A stretch of DNA of 64,000 nt, taken from assembly GCA_034638255.1 (NCBI GenBank), contig JAWPGT010000034.1, forward strand, positions 62,001 to 126,000, read 5' to 3'. Position 1 is the first letter of the stretch; each line of letters opens with the position of its first letter. The stretch comes from Coprinus comatus (lineage: Eukaryota > Basidiomycota > Agaricomycetes > Agaricales > Agaricaceae). A program made the position numbers and the translations under genes. Shown piece by piece: positions 23,714 through 36,224 of this stretch. The notes beneath the pieces were generated by a model that was given only the letters and a program-made list of their open reading frames with translations, was not told the DNA's origin and made no database searches.

Positions 23714-26700
23714 ATGACGTCTGCCCAAGTAGGAATTAATGATAAGTTAAATAAAGAAGAGTTGGAAGCGACGAACATTACAATGGGCGGAGACCACAAG
23801 TGTCCAGTGTGCCAGGCTACCTTTACTCGTCCTCAACATGTTGCTCGCCACATGCGATCTCGTGAGTTGCTTGTTGTCGGCTCCTAACCACCACTCACTA
23901 GTCTCTCAGACACCGGAGACAGGCCCTACAAGTGCCAGTACTGCGGCGACCAGTTTGCTAGGAGGTCAGTCTCCTTCTAGTGCAGAAACCACACACCCAA
24001 TCTGACTAGTCTTTAGTGACTTGCTCTCCAGGCATGTGAACAAATGCCATGCTAATGAAAAGCCTCTGCCTAGCCAAGGTCGGAGAAAGGGTTCTGCATC
24101 TGCATCGCGCGCAACGACGTCCAAGCAAGCATGTGACCAATGTGTACAGTCGTCTCTTCCGTGCGATGGCAGTAATCCATGTGGTGAGTGGGGTTTACAT
24201 GTGTAATGGACGAAGCTAATGGTCGCAACAGCCAAGTGTGTGCAGCGCAAGTGCCGGTGTACGTTTGTAAAGTTCCATCGACAGACTGCGCCAGTTGGAC
24301 CAGGCCACAACCCTCGTCCTCAAACGCAGCCATCGAGCTCGTCCCGTATCCCAGTCAGCTATCCTCCTCCAGATGATTTTTTCTTGGCCCCGGCGCCGTC
24401 GTCGATGGCTGAGACACTGTATAATTCCCAGACCTTTAGTTTTTCCCCCCTCTACCCAGATCCGGCATCTTCATCCGATTTTACGACAAAGTACAGGGCT
24501 CAAGCTGAGCTCCTCCGAACCGGCGCATCTCCATACAACCCTGCAAATGCTACATCGCCTGTCGCTCCCCCATCAAATCTCTATCCAGATCCTCGCCCAT
24601 CATCGTGGGTCAACTGGGGTCACGAAAACACCCACTCTGATTCATATCACCCGGAAGTAATACATGGTAACACTCTTAATTATCGTTACTAGACCATACT
24701 GTAGTGCTAAGCGACGATATCATTCTTTTTTCCCTTCGTTTTTTTTTATTGCTTATAGATAAGGATATACACCATCGCCATGATTCCCTGTCACACCGCT
24801 CACACTCCCAGCCTCAACAATATCTCCAACAACACTCCGCTTCTTCTGGCGCCGCTCCGGGCACGTCGTCCTCTTACCCTTCTTCTTCAGCTTCTGCCTA
24901 TCTCCGTCGCGGATCCGTAGATGTCGATTTTAATGGCAGCGATGCCAGTAGCAGCACTTCACAGTCAATCCCATCTTCTGCCACTTCCTCTTCTGTCCAT
25001 TTACCTCTTGACAGTCTTGGTATCCAGCAACATCCCCACCCTTTGTCCTATAACGTAAGCCCACTCTCTCTCTTTCACAAGATCTAAATTGCTAAAAATA
25101 TATCTAGACTAATGACAATAACCAGAGTGGGTTGATCCAATCTGGAGAAGGCGGTGTTTCGAATGCATTTGGATCCATGTCTTTGGATGACCATTTGAAA
25201 TCTCTTGCTGCCGCTTCTGCTGCTGCTTCCAATGACGGCGGCAATTTCTTTGAAAATATCGATATGGATATTAATTCAATGAATATGACAGGTATAGAAT
25301 CTATGTCTGTGTCTGGCATGCCTGCGGACGATCCAGATGCTACACCAATGCCAATGAGAGAAAATCCACCTCATAATAGTCATCCTCCTCCTCAACCTCC
25401 TACACTACTACCTCGTTCATTACAACAACAACCTCTTTCACAATCTTCTCAACAACAACGACAACCTCATTCTCAACAACAACAGTTACCACCACCTGTT
25501 TCAATATCTCTACCTTTACCAATACGGAGTTCATCCGCTAATGCCGTTAATAATCATAGTGGAATTAGTAATCATGGTACACCGAGAGGTGTCGGCGAAC
25601 TAGGAATCACGGCCGGTAGTATGACGACAACAGGGGGAGGGGGAGGCCCAACAGATATGAGAGAATTGAAAGAGTTTTGGAAACAGTATATGAGGACGCC
25701 ACTTTCAGGCCCTGGCCCTGCCTCCGATTCCCAATCCCAACAGGAGCAGCAGCAGCAACTTTCACCTCCTCCTGGATGTGGATATAGAAGACAACGTGTT
25801 GCGAGTACGCCTACTATTCCTCAAAATTTGAATTTTGTGTCTGGACTTGGAACGGGTGTACCGAAAAAGTTTGCACTTAATCATCCTAATTCATCTGGGG
25901 CTGGAGTTGCGGGAGGTGCGGGAGGAGAGAGTGGAATGAGGACGACGTTGTTACAACAGCAGCAGCAGCAGCAACAGCAACAACAACAACAACCACGAAC
26001 TGCTAGACAAGCAGCTGAAGATTTAAGAAGTTATGAAGCGGCTGTTATGGCTAGAAAAGCGCCTACGAATTTGAATTTGGTACCGAAAACGAGAAGGGGG
26101 ACTGTTCCTGCTGGAAATGGAAGTGGAAATGCTCCTTCAGCTTCGGCGACCTCAGCGAGAGGGAATGTTAGTGGAATGTCACCTGTCAATGTTAATGTCA
26201 TTCATGGACATGGTGGAGATCAAGGTAGAAGTAGACCGGGAACGGGACCGGGGGTTGGTGTTGTACCTGTTGTTAATTTTGATCTTTTCCGTCATCAATT
26301 TGGTGTGGAAAGACCTGGAAGTGCTTCTACTAATGTATCGAATACTTCTTCTGGTTCAGGAGGTTCTGGAGGCGGAGGAGGAGGAGGAGGAGGAGGAGAG
26401 TATCAGAGTCATTTACAGTTACATCAACAACGTCAACACCAGCAACATGTGTATAATCAACATCAGCTTTCGCCTCACCAACTTTCACCTCATCCGCTTT
26501 CGCACTATCCACTCCAAAATCAAAACCAAAACCTACTTTCCCCTCATTCATCACATGATATGAATCATAATTTGAATGCGTATATGATGAGAAGAGGAAG
26601 TCCAGCTTCTGTTTCGAGTTTGAGTAATACGGAGAATGATGGTGATGTTGATCATTCTTCGAGAGCGTCTTCTGTTTCTGTTGAAGGGAGTAGGGGTTCG

Positions 26701-27042
26701 TTGGAACCTGATAGTCGTGGACAAGGATCAGGGAGGCCTTCGTTTAAACGATTAGCTTCTCAAGCCTTAGGACCGCCTGTTGTCAAGAAAAGAGCTTATA
26801 GTGGTAGTCATGGAAGAAGTGGCGGCGGCGGCGGTGGTGGTGGTGGAGATGACGATAATGATAATGATGGTGATAATGAAAATGATAATGGGAATGGGAA
26901 TGAAGAGGAAGAGGAAGATGAGAGTGAGAGATTGGGTACTATGAATTTGAATGGGATGGATTCTATGAATTCGGCTGAGGATAGGAATACGACGGAGTTT
27001 GGACAGGATGGGTATGTTACTGGTGCGCTTGGTATGCATTAG
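23714..27042 (+). CDS. Transcription factor with two C2H2 fingers and a Zn2Cys6 cluster (1005 aa)
   Basis: Six exons: 23714-23861, 23910-23964, 24017-24183, 24232-24666, 24759-25054 and 25126-27042, summing to 1006 codons. Finger 1 is at C30/C33/H46/H50 (CPVCQATFTRPQHVARHMRS). Finger 2 is at C58/C61/H74/H79 (CQYCGDQFARSDLLSRH). A canonical fungal binuclear cluster follows at about residues 107-133 (CX2CX6CX5CX2CX6C). The first three introns cut inside these domains. The rest is low complexity: Ser/Pro, poly-Gln (about 25957-25993), Gly runs, and an acidic Asp/Asn/Glu stretch near the C-terminus that could be an activation region. No fungal_trans middle-homology domain was seen. The mixed C2H2 + Zn2Cys6 N-terminus is a known fungal arrangement; the regulated genes are unknown. 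It starts 210 bp downstream of uricase in the same direction. Confidence 0.85.
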
Positions 27043-30000
27043 CTTTTTTTTAGTGTGGTAGTGTTTCTTTTAAGCAGTTGGTGTTTTTGCGTTTTTCCGT
27101 ATGTTCATTTTTTTTTTTTTTCATTTTTGTTCTTTCTTTTCGTCGTTTTTTTTTTCGTCATTCGCTGTTCTTTTCTTCGTTCTTTTTAAGACGAGGACTT
27201 GGGCCTTAGGTCTAAGTGTTTAGCCATGCACGTTTTTAAGTCTGAATGGATTAGAGGTTTCGATTAGTAGATAGACTTTTAGGATTTGGATTTGGATTTT
27301 GTTTCGTTTTTTTCTTCTTACAAAAGTTGAGAATGTTATGAACGTTTTCAGTTTGGTCTTCTATTCTTCTCTCTCCCTCTCGCTCTCTCTCTCTATTTTT
27401 CTCTCGCTTGTTTCTAAAAATGTGAGGTCCTTCAATCAGGAGGGGCATTAAAAGTGCGTTGTATTATACGATGTAATTTTGAAAATGATGAATTTTGTGT
27501 TTTTAGGATCTTTCCTCTTTTTTTTTTTTTTTTACCTTAGAGATTTTTCGATTTGTAGTTTTATAGTTGGTAGTAGTTTGTATATCAATTTTAATTTTGT
27601 ATAAAAAAAGACTTTGACATTATGCATTATGCATCATGTATCGTTTCGTTGCCTTTGTAGTTAAATTATGAATGTCAGTGAAATGTTCCGTCCTCCCTAC
27701 TTAGTTTTTATGTGTCATGAGATCTTAAATGCTTCGGTAAGTACTTTGCTTGAAGGCGTCATTACTTCAAAACACCAAGGAAGATTTAAATCAATATATT
27801 AATCATTGATGACGGTCCCGGGCCACGGCCACAGTGGCGTAAGGAATAATGATATATGATCATTGAAACATCTAAGTAAGCTTCTGTTTTTGAATTTTTT
27901 CAAGCCTGAGAATCATATATGTACTTTACGACATACCGCATAAGCGTAAATTATAAGTGTAAGTTGCCGCATTATTTACCCACAGTGAGAAATTCTGAAT
28001 CTATTGAATATTCAAGAATTTCAGGTTGAATCTGGGTTGAATGGAAAAAGGTCCGATTACCGGGGGAATATTCCCCCGCTCTACGGAGAGAAGAACTCAC
28101 TTGGAGCGTTGATGATTTTAAGAATTCGAATGTAGAATTCTTTTTCTTTTTTCTTTGAAGGAAAGCGACCCGACGGTTACTGTACTACACTCTGTTGAGT
28201 TTATGAAAGTTATGTTTGTAATTGCATTTTTGATCAACCCAATCAATCATTATAATTCATGGTTAAGTAATATTATTGAATAAGTAGTGATAGAGATTTA
28301 TTCGTGGTAGGAAGGTCACGGTTTCAAATTTCAATATTTTGGTTTTCCTAAATGAGAAGTTCGCTTTTTGTACCCATTATAGTGTAGTACAGTCTAGATG
28401 ACTTTTTTTATGTTTAGGAAAAAGACAGTTGCCATATGGCAAGGTCCGGGAATTTCGGGATGTTTCAAGGTCTTTTTGAGTTGTTAGGTCTCTCTGGTGA
28501 TTTTCTAAGATATCTGGAGATTCTGTTCATTGATTTTTTGTTAGAAATCTGACACTTGAGCGGTTTATTCATTCATAGACTATTACATTGTTGAATTAAG
28601 TGATGAGATCGAATTTAACGGTTGAAACGTTGATATTAATCGGGACTTGGTGTTTAGTACATAAAGAAGCTTTCAAAAACTGGTAAGATTATCGTTATAT
28701 TGAAAAAGAGTGCCACACCGTACACGACGGGTGTAATGGCGTATACTGCGTGATTGATCAACTGATATTTTTTGATATATGGTATATATTGAATCCTGAT
28801 TGCTATTATTGTACCGTGCGCTTGTTAGATTTTTGCTTGAACCCTTGGTACGCTGCCGCCAAACCAGCTACTTGAAATAGCAATGAGTTTGAACAGGTTC
28901 AACAAGGTTAACGTAGACTTTGTGGCCGAGGTCATTGCCCTTGTCTTGTCGGATTAGATGCACCCTCAAAATATCTTTGTAACAAAGGGTTACCAATGAG
29001 ACCGAGGAGTTCCAGTCATACTGGTATGTATGTATGTATGAGCAGGTATATATATTTTACTGCGATCCGTATATATGTTGTAGATCTTAACTACACATGC
29101 CCGAAGTTCTGTTAAACACTTCTTCCTTATGCCGATATTCGAGTAACCGTCGTCTCAACTCTCCGTCCGGCGTCGTCCGTCGCTTCCTTGTTGCTCGTTG
29201 TGACTGTTGCCATTGTTTGTTCAACACATATGTTACTTATCCGTTGTCTTGCTCTCATGCCCTCAGGCTGTTTTTGGTTTAGCTTCGTTGTTGAACGTAA
29301 ACGACCACGCGGATGGCGGATGTAGCTGTGACCTGATGAATGCAAATATAAAATGATATGACGGATGAATATTAAAGTATACTAACCTTATATGGATTTA
29401 TTTATTCGTGGTAGATGAGAGACAGAGTCATTTCGTTTTTCTATCTATACGCCTGGTACCCCTCAAGTCGAACGTCTATGGTTGAACTTGAAGTATGTTC
29501 TGCCAAACTCAGGCTTACTCAACTTTACTAGTAACTCACTTTACACTAGTGACTGTACACAGAAAATATAAATGAAGTAATTGGCAATTGAAATCTGTTG
29601 CTTAGAGACGATGCCGAACAGCAACTTTTTGGGTTTTTTTTCGGAGATATCAATCCACGTCCGATCAAATAAATCTCTTCATGATCACTATTTGTCCATT
29701 CCATTCTCTAAAAAAAACTAAATACAAAAAACGTGAAGAATAGACTAGAACAACTGAGAACACACCTGGAACCAACAGCCCAACCAAGCCCAAGCCCAAC
29801 CCCCCCCCCCCCCACCTTCGGAGCCGCCGACCCCAGATATGTATATTTGTATTTCTTATTTTCATTTTTTTTCACCATCAATATTTGAAACTCAACTTGC
29901 GGTTTTCAGAGGCTTCTAACTCCAAGAGGTTTTGGGAATAGCTACCGTCTGTTACATATCATTTGTCCATTAAAGCTGGGATTATCAACGAGAGATCTGA

Positions 30001-33000
30001 GATCTGAGGAGTAACGTACTTCATACATAATATAATAGCCGTAGTTGCCTCCAGGCGTGATTACCTCGTGGCTCTGTGGCTCATGTGGACTGCCTTGTGA
30101 CTCATGGCTTGTTAGCTCATGGTCGAGAGCTCTTCGTGGAATTTTATATACTTATCCACTTAAAATGATAACTTGCAAGATCCATTGAGCACTGAATTTG
30201 AAACTCGTTTAAAGACATCAGCTTCAAGATCTAATGATATTAACAAATAATGGTGCTCAATCGCGTTTCATACATCCGATCCCAGGTCACTATGGTTATA
30301 AACGTTAAAATGTGGTTTAAATATAATATGTAATGATAATGAGCCGAAGCGGCCGACACACTTGGAAGAAACCAATCAACCTTCCTGCCAACTTCGACCC
30401 TATTCACTAGTCACTGAAGAACTCGATGTCAGCTGTTGAACGGTACTATACGAATTTGTATAGGTTATGTACATGTCGTGTAGTACATGTTCTTGAATCC
30501 TGTCACAGTATGAAAGAGCCGAGGATTTAATGTCGTATTTCCGAAAAGATGAAGAGACGCTTTCTCCCAGTTTCGGCAGAATGTCATCGATATCGGATGA
30601 TTGCGATTTGATTACTTGTATATACTTACTTCCCTGTTACTTGAAGCTATGAAATTCCTAAGTTGCTCTACTTACCAAGCCATTTGCCATATATCAGAAG
30701 TAATAAAGCGCCTCCGATCGCGTAGTAAATATTCCGAAGCGATGCGACTCGGAGAATAAGGTTGTACTTCTTTTAAGTTCGCAGAATTCAGGAAGTAAAG
30801 CTACATCCATTCTTCACGACAGGGTTGTAGCTTGTGGTAATCTCGTAAGACAAGGGGAAAGATATATAATAAAGCCTTACGATCTCGAGCTTCTAGGATG
30901 TATAGGATGTCTTGAAACATGTCAGTGTCACTCATAAAAGTTCTAACAATGCGGTGGTAACAATGCGGTTTTGGTTTAATTATGTACACTACCTTTTCTG
31001 TTAAGAGAACAAACCTGAACTCTCGGAAACAATGTATTTAGGCTGTCACACATACTACTTACACTTAATTTAGAGTGTGGATTATTGGTGGTATTATTGG
31101 ATTCTTTACCGCCACATCGGACGCAATAACATTCGGGACTTACTAGATGTAGAAATGATAATTATACAACTTCAAAGGCGAGGTACTAGCTCAACATAGA
31201 TAGCTTTCTCTGGACGCTTCAAATACAAATATCTACATCATCACTGCGCGTTCCCGACGGAGAGCCCTTAAACTTGTTTAGGCCTTTAAACGGACACAAG
31301 CATTCTGCCAAAACAATACATATGGATCATGAGAAAAGAAAAGCATGCAGATGACCATTTTGCCACACGACTTCACATGAAGTCACATAAAACCGCCACA
31401 GTCGTTAAGGCCCTGAGGACTGATACAAGTAATCTAACTTACTTTTTTGGTTGAACACTCAAACCTTAGTTTCATCGATATAAGTTTATCCCAGTAAATA
31501 GTGTGGACAGTCTTGATATGGAGCTATGATCACATTGACCTCGCTTAAGTGTTCGAGGAAGATCCGGTTAAGGAGAAGATGACGTTACCAATGTATTTTA
31601 ATCTATGCCGACAGGTGGGTTTGTCTTCCGTAATGATAACTCTCTTTTGGCTCGGAAAAAAGGGGTAATAAGGTCGGAAACACACTTGCCCTCTTGTCAG
31701 AAAGAACAAGTAGCATTAGCAGAGGCATATATGGTATGTGAAGGATGTTCGACTAGTAGATTACCATTCCATGGTCGGTATTTTATCACCGTAAGGAAGT
31801 ATTCGCTTGACATTGACTTGACAGAAGAAGCTCAATTGATTGACCATAGATACATATGTTTTTCTCATGTCATGAGGACCTGAATGCTGGGTCATAGACG
31901 CTATGCAGCCTTATTGTAGATATGTATAATTTCAGAGATAATAACATAGTATTCAGAATCGACGAAACGGAACCATGTCTATAGCTTGATAGGCTATTGT
32001 TTATAATGTTGATGTTTGGGTGTTTTCGAGTCTGAGAGTAAAAATCGTTGCCATGTTCAAGGGTTCGACTTCGGCAGATTTAGTACAGTAAAATACCACA
32101 TTATCCTAGAGCTTTTCAGCCTCTTGCACCAATAATTGACCATGTAACCTCGATGTAACCTGTGTGAAATCAACCCATCTCATTCTCGATGACGTGATCA
32201 AAGCACATAGATATATCATCATTGTACCAATCGGTTTTCTCAACCATTTAGCATCCAACCCCACCTCCACATTATGATCCCTCGCAATGCGGAGTAGGTG
32301 ATGTTACTACTACCCCCGACATCCGCTTGAGATTCTTCAAGCTCTTCCTGCTAATCTAGTAAATTAAACGGGCCCCGTGGGGTACACTCCGGAAGGATGG
32401 TTTTTGGAGTACACAGTTCCATGTCGCCAGTCAGATATACGGAGCAGAGGAAATGGATTGTAAGCATGTGGGTGGTCGGCCTCTTTTACAGGGATCTGAT
32501 TTGGAGCAGATCGGATAATGAAAAATTAGAGCAACAGATTCACTGACCGATGCCCCACGAAGAGAAATTTGGGTGAAAATAAGAAGTATTGTAGTCAGTA
32601 TAGCCATAAGAAGGGAATCATTAACAGCATGCATCTACAGTGCATCATGGCGAATAGCATGAGGCTTATTGGTCACGCTATGGTATCATATATCATGGTA
32701 CATGCTATGCTTTGGTATTACCCAATCAAGAGGGCCATTCACCTGATTGGAGGCTTTAATTAGAAGCACAAAGTTACCAGAAAGTTACCAACAGATCAGC
32801 CTGAGAGTCCTCGAAAATCATGGGCTTCGAAGGATCCGAAGGTCAACATCGAAGCTCGAAGCCGAAGCCGGCCTTCTGTGATTCTGATATGAAGGAACAC
32901 GATGAACCATTGCTGCATGGCAACTGTAATTGCGGGCTCGGCGGATCCCAATCCCAAGAATAGGGCATGATATATATCCACCGACTTGGAGCATTCCAGT

Positions 33001-33217
33001 TTTATAATAACCCATTCCATATTTAATGCACCATAAGAAATAAAGTTTGTTATGAGCGTGCGTGATTTGCTGGTGGCCTGTTATTTGTTGATGCGTCTTA
33101 TACGGGGTGTGCAGGTACTTACTCAGGCAATCCCAGGCTGACCAAAGATCTCCGAAAATAGAGATATAATTTTTGGGGGTTTCTCTGTCGAAAGTGGTAT
33201 CTTTTACCTCTTGATGG
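27043..33217. other. Six-kilobase gene-poor region
   Basis: T-rich sequence to about 27560 is the 3' UTR of the regulator. A perfect 18-bp palindrome lies at 28061-28078 and a run of 14 C at 29800-29813. Open frames at 29097, 31605 and 32431 lack splice context and known motifs. No RNA gene or transposase was recognised. Confidence 0.35.
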
Positions 33218-33223
33218 TCTTCT

Positions 33224-34436
33224 CAGGACCCGTGTTTATCCCTATATAGCCTAGGTACCGAAAATCCGGGATTTTGGTCCAATTTGTCCGGACCGAAATC
33301 GGTGGGTTTTGTCCGGACTGGTACCCAGCCTCCGGGCTAGTGTCGCATTTTTGTCCGGACAAACGGTACCTGGCGTCAAAAATCCCCTAAAATTCGCCAA
33401 AAATCGTTAAAAATCGTTAAAATCGATACAACTATACGAGAGTAGAGCGTATTTGTGTATCTACAATCTAGGCTAAGAATATTAATTTTCTCCTACTAGG
33501 AATCCCGTGTACCCAAGGCTGCCACTACCCCCCTGATAGTTGTTATGTGACTGCGTAAATCCACAAAGACATCAAAATCATCAGCGCTCAGTGATAATCC
33601 CATTGGTGTTAAATTGATTTGTGAATTAACGGTGGTGAGGAAACAGGATGGAGTCAGGAGCGCATAGTGGAGGGTATTCAAGGTGTTTGTTGCTGTTGGG
33701 CTAAATTGCCAGCCAATATGATGTTCGAAGATCTGAAACGCGATTTTGGATAGTGCTGAAATATTACTTGCTTCGCGAGCATCGTTGAAAGTCGATGTAC
33801 TGAAATTGATCATCATCAATCGATCAATTGATCTGTTAACACCTTCAGCCTCGAACTACAAAGGAATAAATATATTTACTAACTAGAGTCTAGAGTGATC
33901 ATATTGTCTGTCTGTGTGAGAGAAGACTGAGGGCGCACACATGAGATGTGGAGTTGTTGTGGTAGTCTGAGAGTGTAATGCGTGTCTTGAACTCAGTTCT
34001 GATCAGTGCTGGTGATCAACCAATCACACATCTACAGTGATGGTGCCGGAGTGGTCATCATTTTTCGCCGATGAATTCATGGGGTTTCCAAATAAGTTTA
34101 TCCTCCCAAAAAATCAAGACATTATTATATGATTATTTGTCAAATCAGGTCTAATCAGACCCATGATATTAACGCGTACGTCGCGTATCATGAAGAAGGT
34201 CAGAAGGAGTACGCTTGTATTACTGGCACCCACCAGCACTAACAACGGCATGTCGTAAGTAGTACTTTGGATACCTGATTTGGTACCCAGCCTAAAAATT
34301 TCCTTGTGATTTTGGTACCCAGCCTCCTAGGATCAAGGCCTAAAAATGCTAATTTTGGTACCCGGCCTGACGGCCGGATTGTACCATATTTGTCCGGATC
34401 GGTACCTAGCCTATATAGGGATAAACACGGGTCCTG
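33224..34436. mobile_element. Non-autonomous DNA transposon with 38-bp terminal inverted repeats
   Basis: Both ends begin CAGGACCCGTGTTTATCC and match for 38 bp with one mismatch (33224-33261 against 34399-34436). The 6-bp direct repeat TCTTCT flanks it exactly (33218-33223 and 34437-34442), as a target-site duplication. Subterminal GGTACCCAGCCT and TCCGGAC repeats occur inside both ends. There is no transposase frame, so movement would need an enzyme supplied elsewhere. The interior carries a short exon-like frame, listed separately. The superfamily cannot be assigned from a 6-bp duplication alone. Confidence 0.8.
33496..33868 (-). pseudogene. Exon-like frame inside the TIR element, unknown origin
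   Basis: On the minus strand an acceptor-like TTTGTAG at about 33870 is followed by an open frame reading FEAEGVNRSIDRLMMINFST and continuing ~120 codons to a stop at 33496 (ending VVAALGTRDS). Codon composition looks protein-like (FQIFEHHIGWQFSP, LSADDFDVFVDLRSH) but I recognise no family. Having an acceptor and no start suggests a gene fragment captured by the transposon. A short genuine gene or a chance frame is also possible. Confidence 0.3.
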
Positions 34437-34442
34437 TCTTCT

Positions 34443-36224
34443 CCCAGGTGAAAAGGAAGCGCGAGAAAAATACGAGGGTGAGATTCCGGACTGTCAGATT
34501 TTGGGGTGAAAATGTGCATGCCGTTATTTCCTCGGCATCGAAGAAAAGCGGTTCATGGTCCAACTGGCTGCTTGGAACTTCTTTGGGTAGTATTGCAGTG
34601 AGAGAGTGCAGTGAGGTTTATTCCAAGCCCCGAAGGTGATGAGATACTTGCATACCTTGAAGTCTAAGTAGATATCCCAGTACAGTGATGGATCAGTCAT
34701 CGTGACAACAAAAATGGATTCATTCATTTGTAGTGAAATAAAACAGCAGCATGTAAAAAAAATGTCATCAATCTGTAGCTAAATACTTAAAGTGTAAGAA
34801 TGTATAATTTTTTGAACCTTTATAAGACTACAGAAAGAAAAATTGAACAAGTTCTTCGAGAGGCCAAAATCATACCTAGATCAATCGCCGTGACACGATG
34901 ACACATCACTAATCAACTGATCATTTATAATGATCCAATTCATTCACTACTAATGGTACTTAGTAAGCTGTACTAAGGCCACCCACCTCGCCAACAAAAA
35001 TTAATTTACTAAATACAATCTTGTCTACAATATTCTAATTTTTATACAGGGGTAGTAACAACATGCTTGACTGATAATTAAGCCCAATTTTAGGATTGTT
35101 GTGTTGTTCATAGCTTCTCAGTTGTCCAATCCATTTTTGAGAGCCATCAATTTTGATAGATTTTGATAATTTTCCCCACATTTTTCGCAAATTTCTTACT
35201 CTATTATGCCTAAAATCAAAATACAGTGTAATAGTAAGATGTATATTGGATATCTGAATAATATTCTACAATTTTGCATTACTTGGATAAGATTTCGCAC
35301 AGGAGGAGCAGAATTATGTTTCCAGTGTCATGTTGAGTGATCGTGTCACAGTGACTGATCCATGACTGTATGTGATCTTGGCCAATGAAGTAACATACCA
35401 CATGTAACCCGGCAGATCGGACCTTCCAGTCCAAGCTTTTACTATATTTATTCCATTCGCTGTTATCCTTAAAGGGGTTTACCTCCAATTTTACGAACTC
35501 CCGTATTTAATGTGATAAGTGAGCAACATTCAAGTTGGATCGGAGGTACGATGTTCTGTTTACACCAAGTACAACACCGTCAAATTATGTACTATTATTT
35601 AATCTAATCGATCATTATTTGATCGGACTCTTGGCTCAAGCCGAGCATGAGCCGCATGCAAGCATATTTTCTCTGGGCATTCTATGGCCTTGAACTGAAG
35701 CTTGTCTTTGAGAGGTGCTGCGCAGTGTAAAAGAATATTTGTGAAACAAAGGATTTAATTTCTGTAAAGCTATGCACATTGTAAGAAAACATAAGTACAT
35801 TTGGTGTCGGCGGATGTGGAGTCCTTGGTACTCCGATTGGCTTGGCCCGGTCCCTGGGAACTTTCAGTATGGGTCGATGTTTATTCCGTTTTCTGGATCC
35901 ATAGTGAATCTAATGAATCATTATTTTCTCCTGTGCGGGGGAGAAAGTGATTAGTAGTGTTCTATGGATACATCGAACTCTTGATGAAATAAAATAAAAT
36001 AAGAAAACGTTGCTGAGCAGTGCGATCAATTGAGAGGCTGACCAAGTTTATACTTAGCGCTTAGCTTTGATCCAATTTTAATCCAAAAATGATGTAACCT
36101 GTAACGCACTTTCAGGCTTCAACCCAGTTTTCAACCATCTGGTACAATCCGCCCAGTCAACGGGCAACCTCTTTTTAAATCTAATCTAATTCGTCGTCGG
36201 ACAAATTACCCACATTCTCTTTCA
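34443..36224. other. Gene-poor region before GH79
   Basis: No supported coding sequence or RNA gene. Short frames at 34524 and 35279 (both -) have no recognisable motif. The right end is the GH79 promoter and leader. Confidence 0.35.

Noticed and set aside
25960..27040. Long frames on both strands within the regulator, including Ile/Thr- and Leu-rich ones
   Set aside because: Shadows of trinucleotide-type repeats (poly-Gln, Gly and Asp runs) in the true frame.
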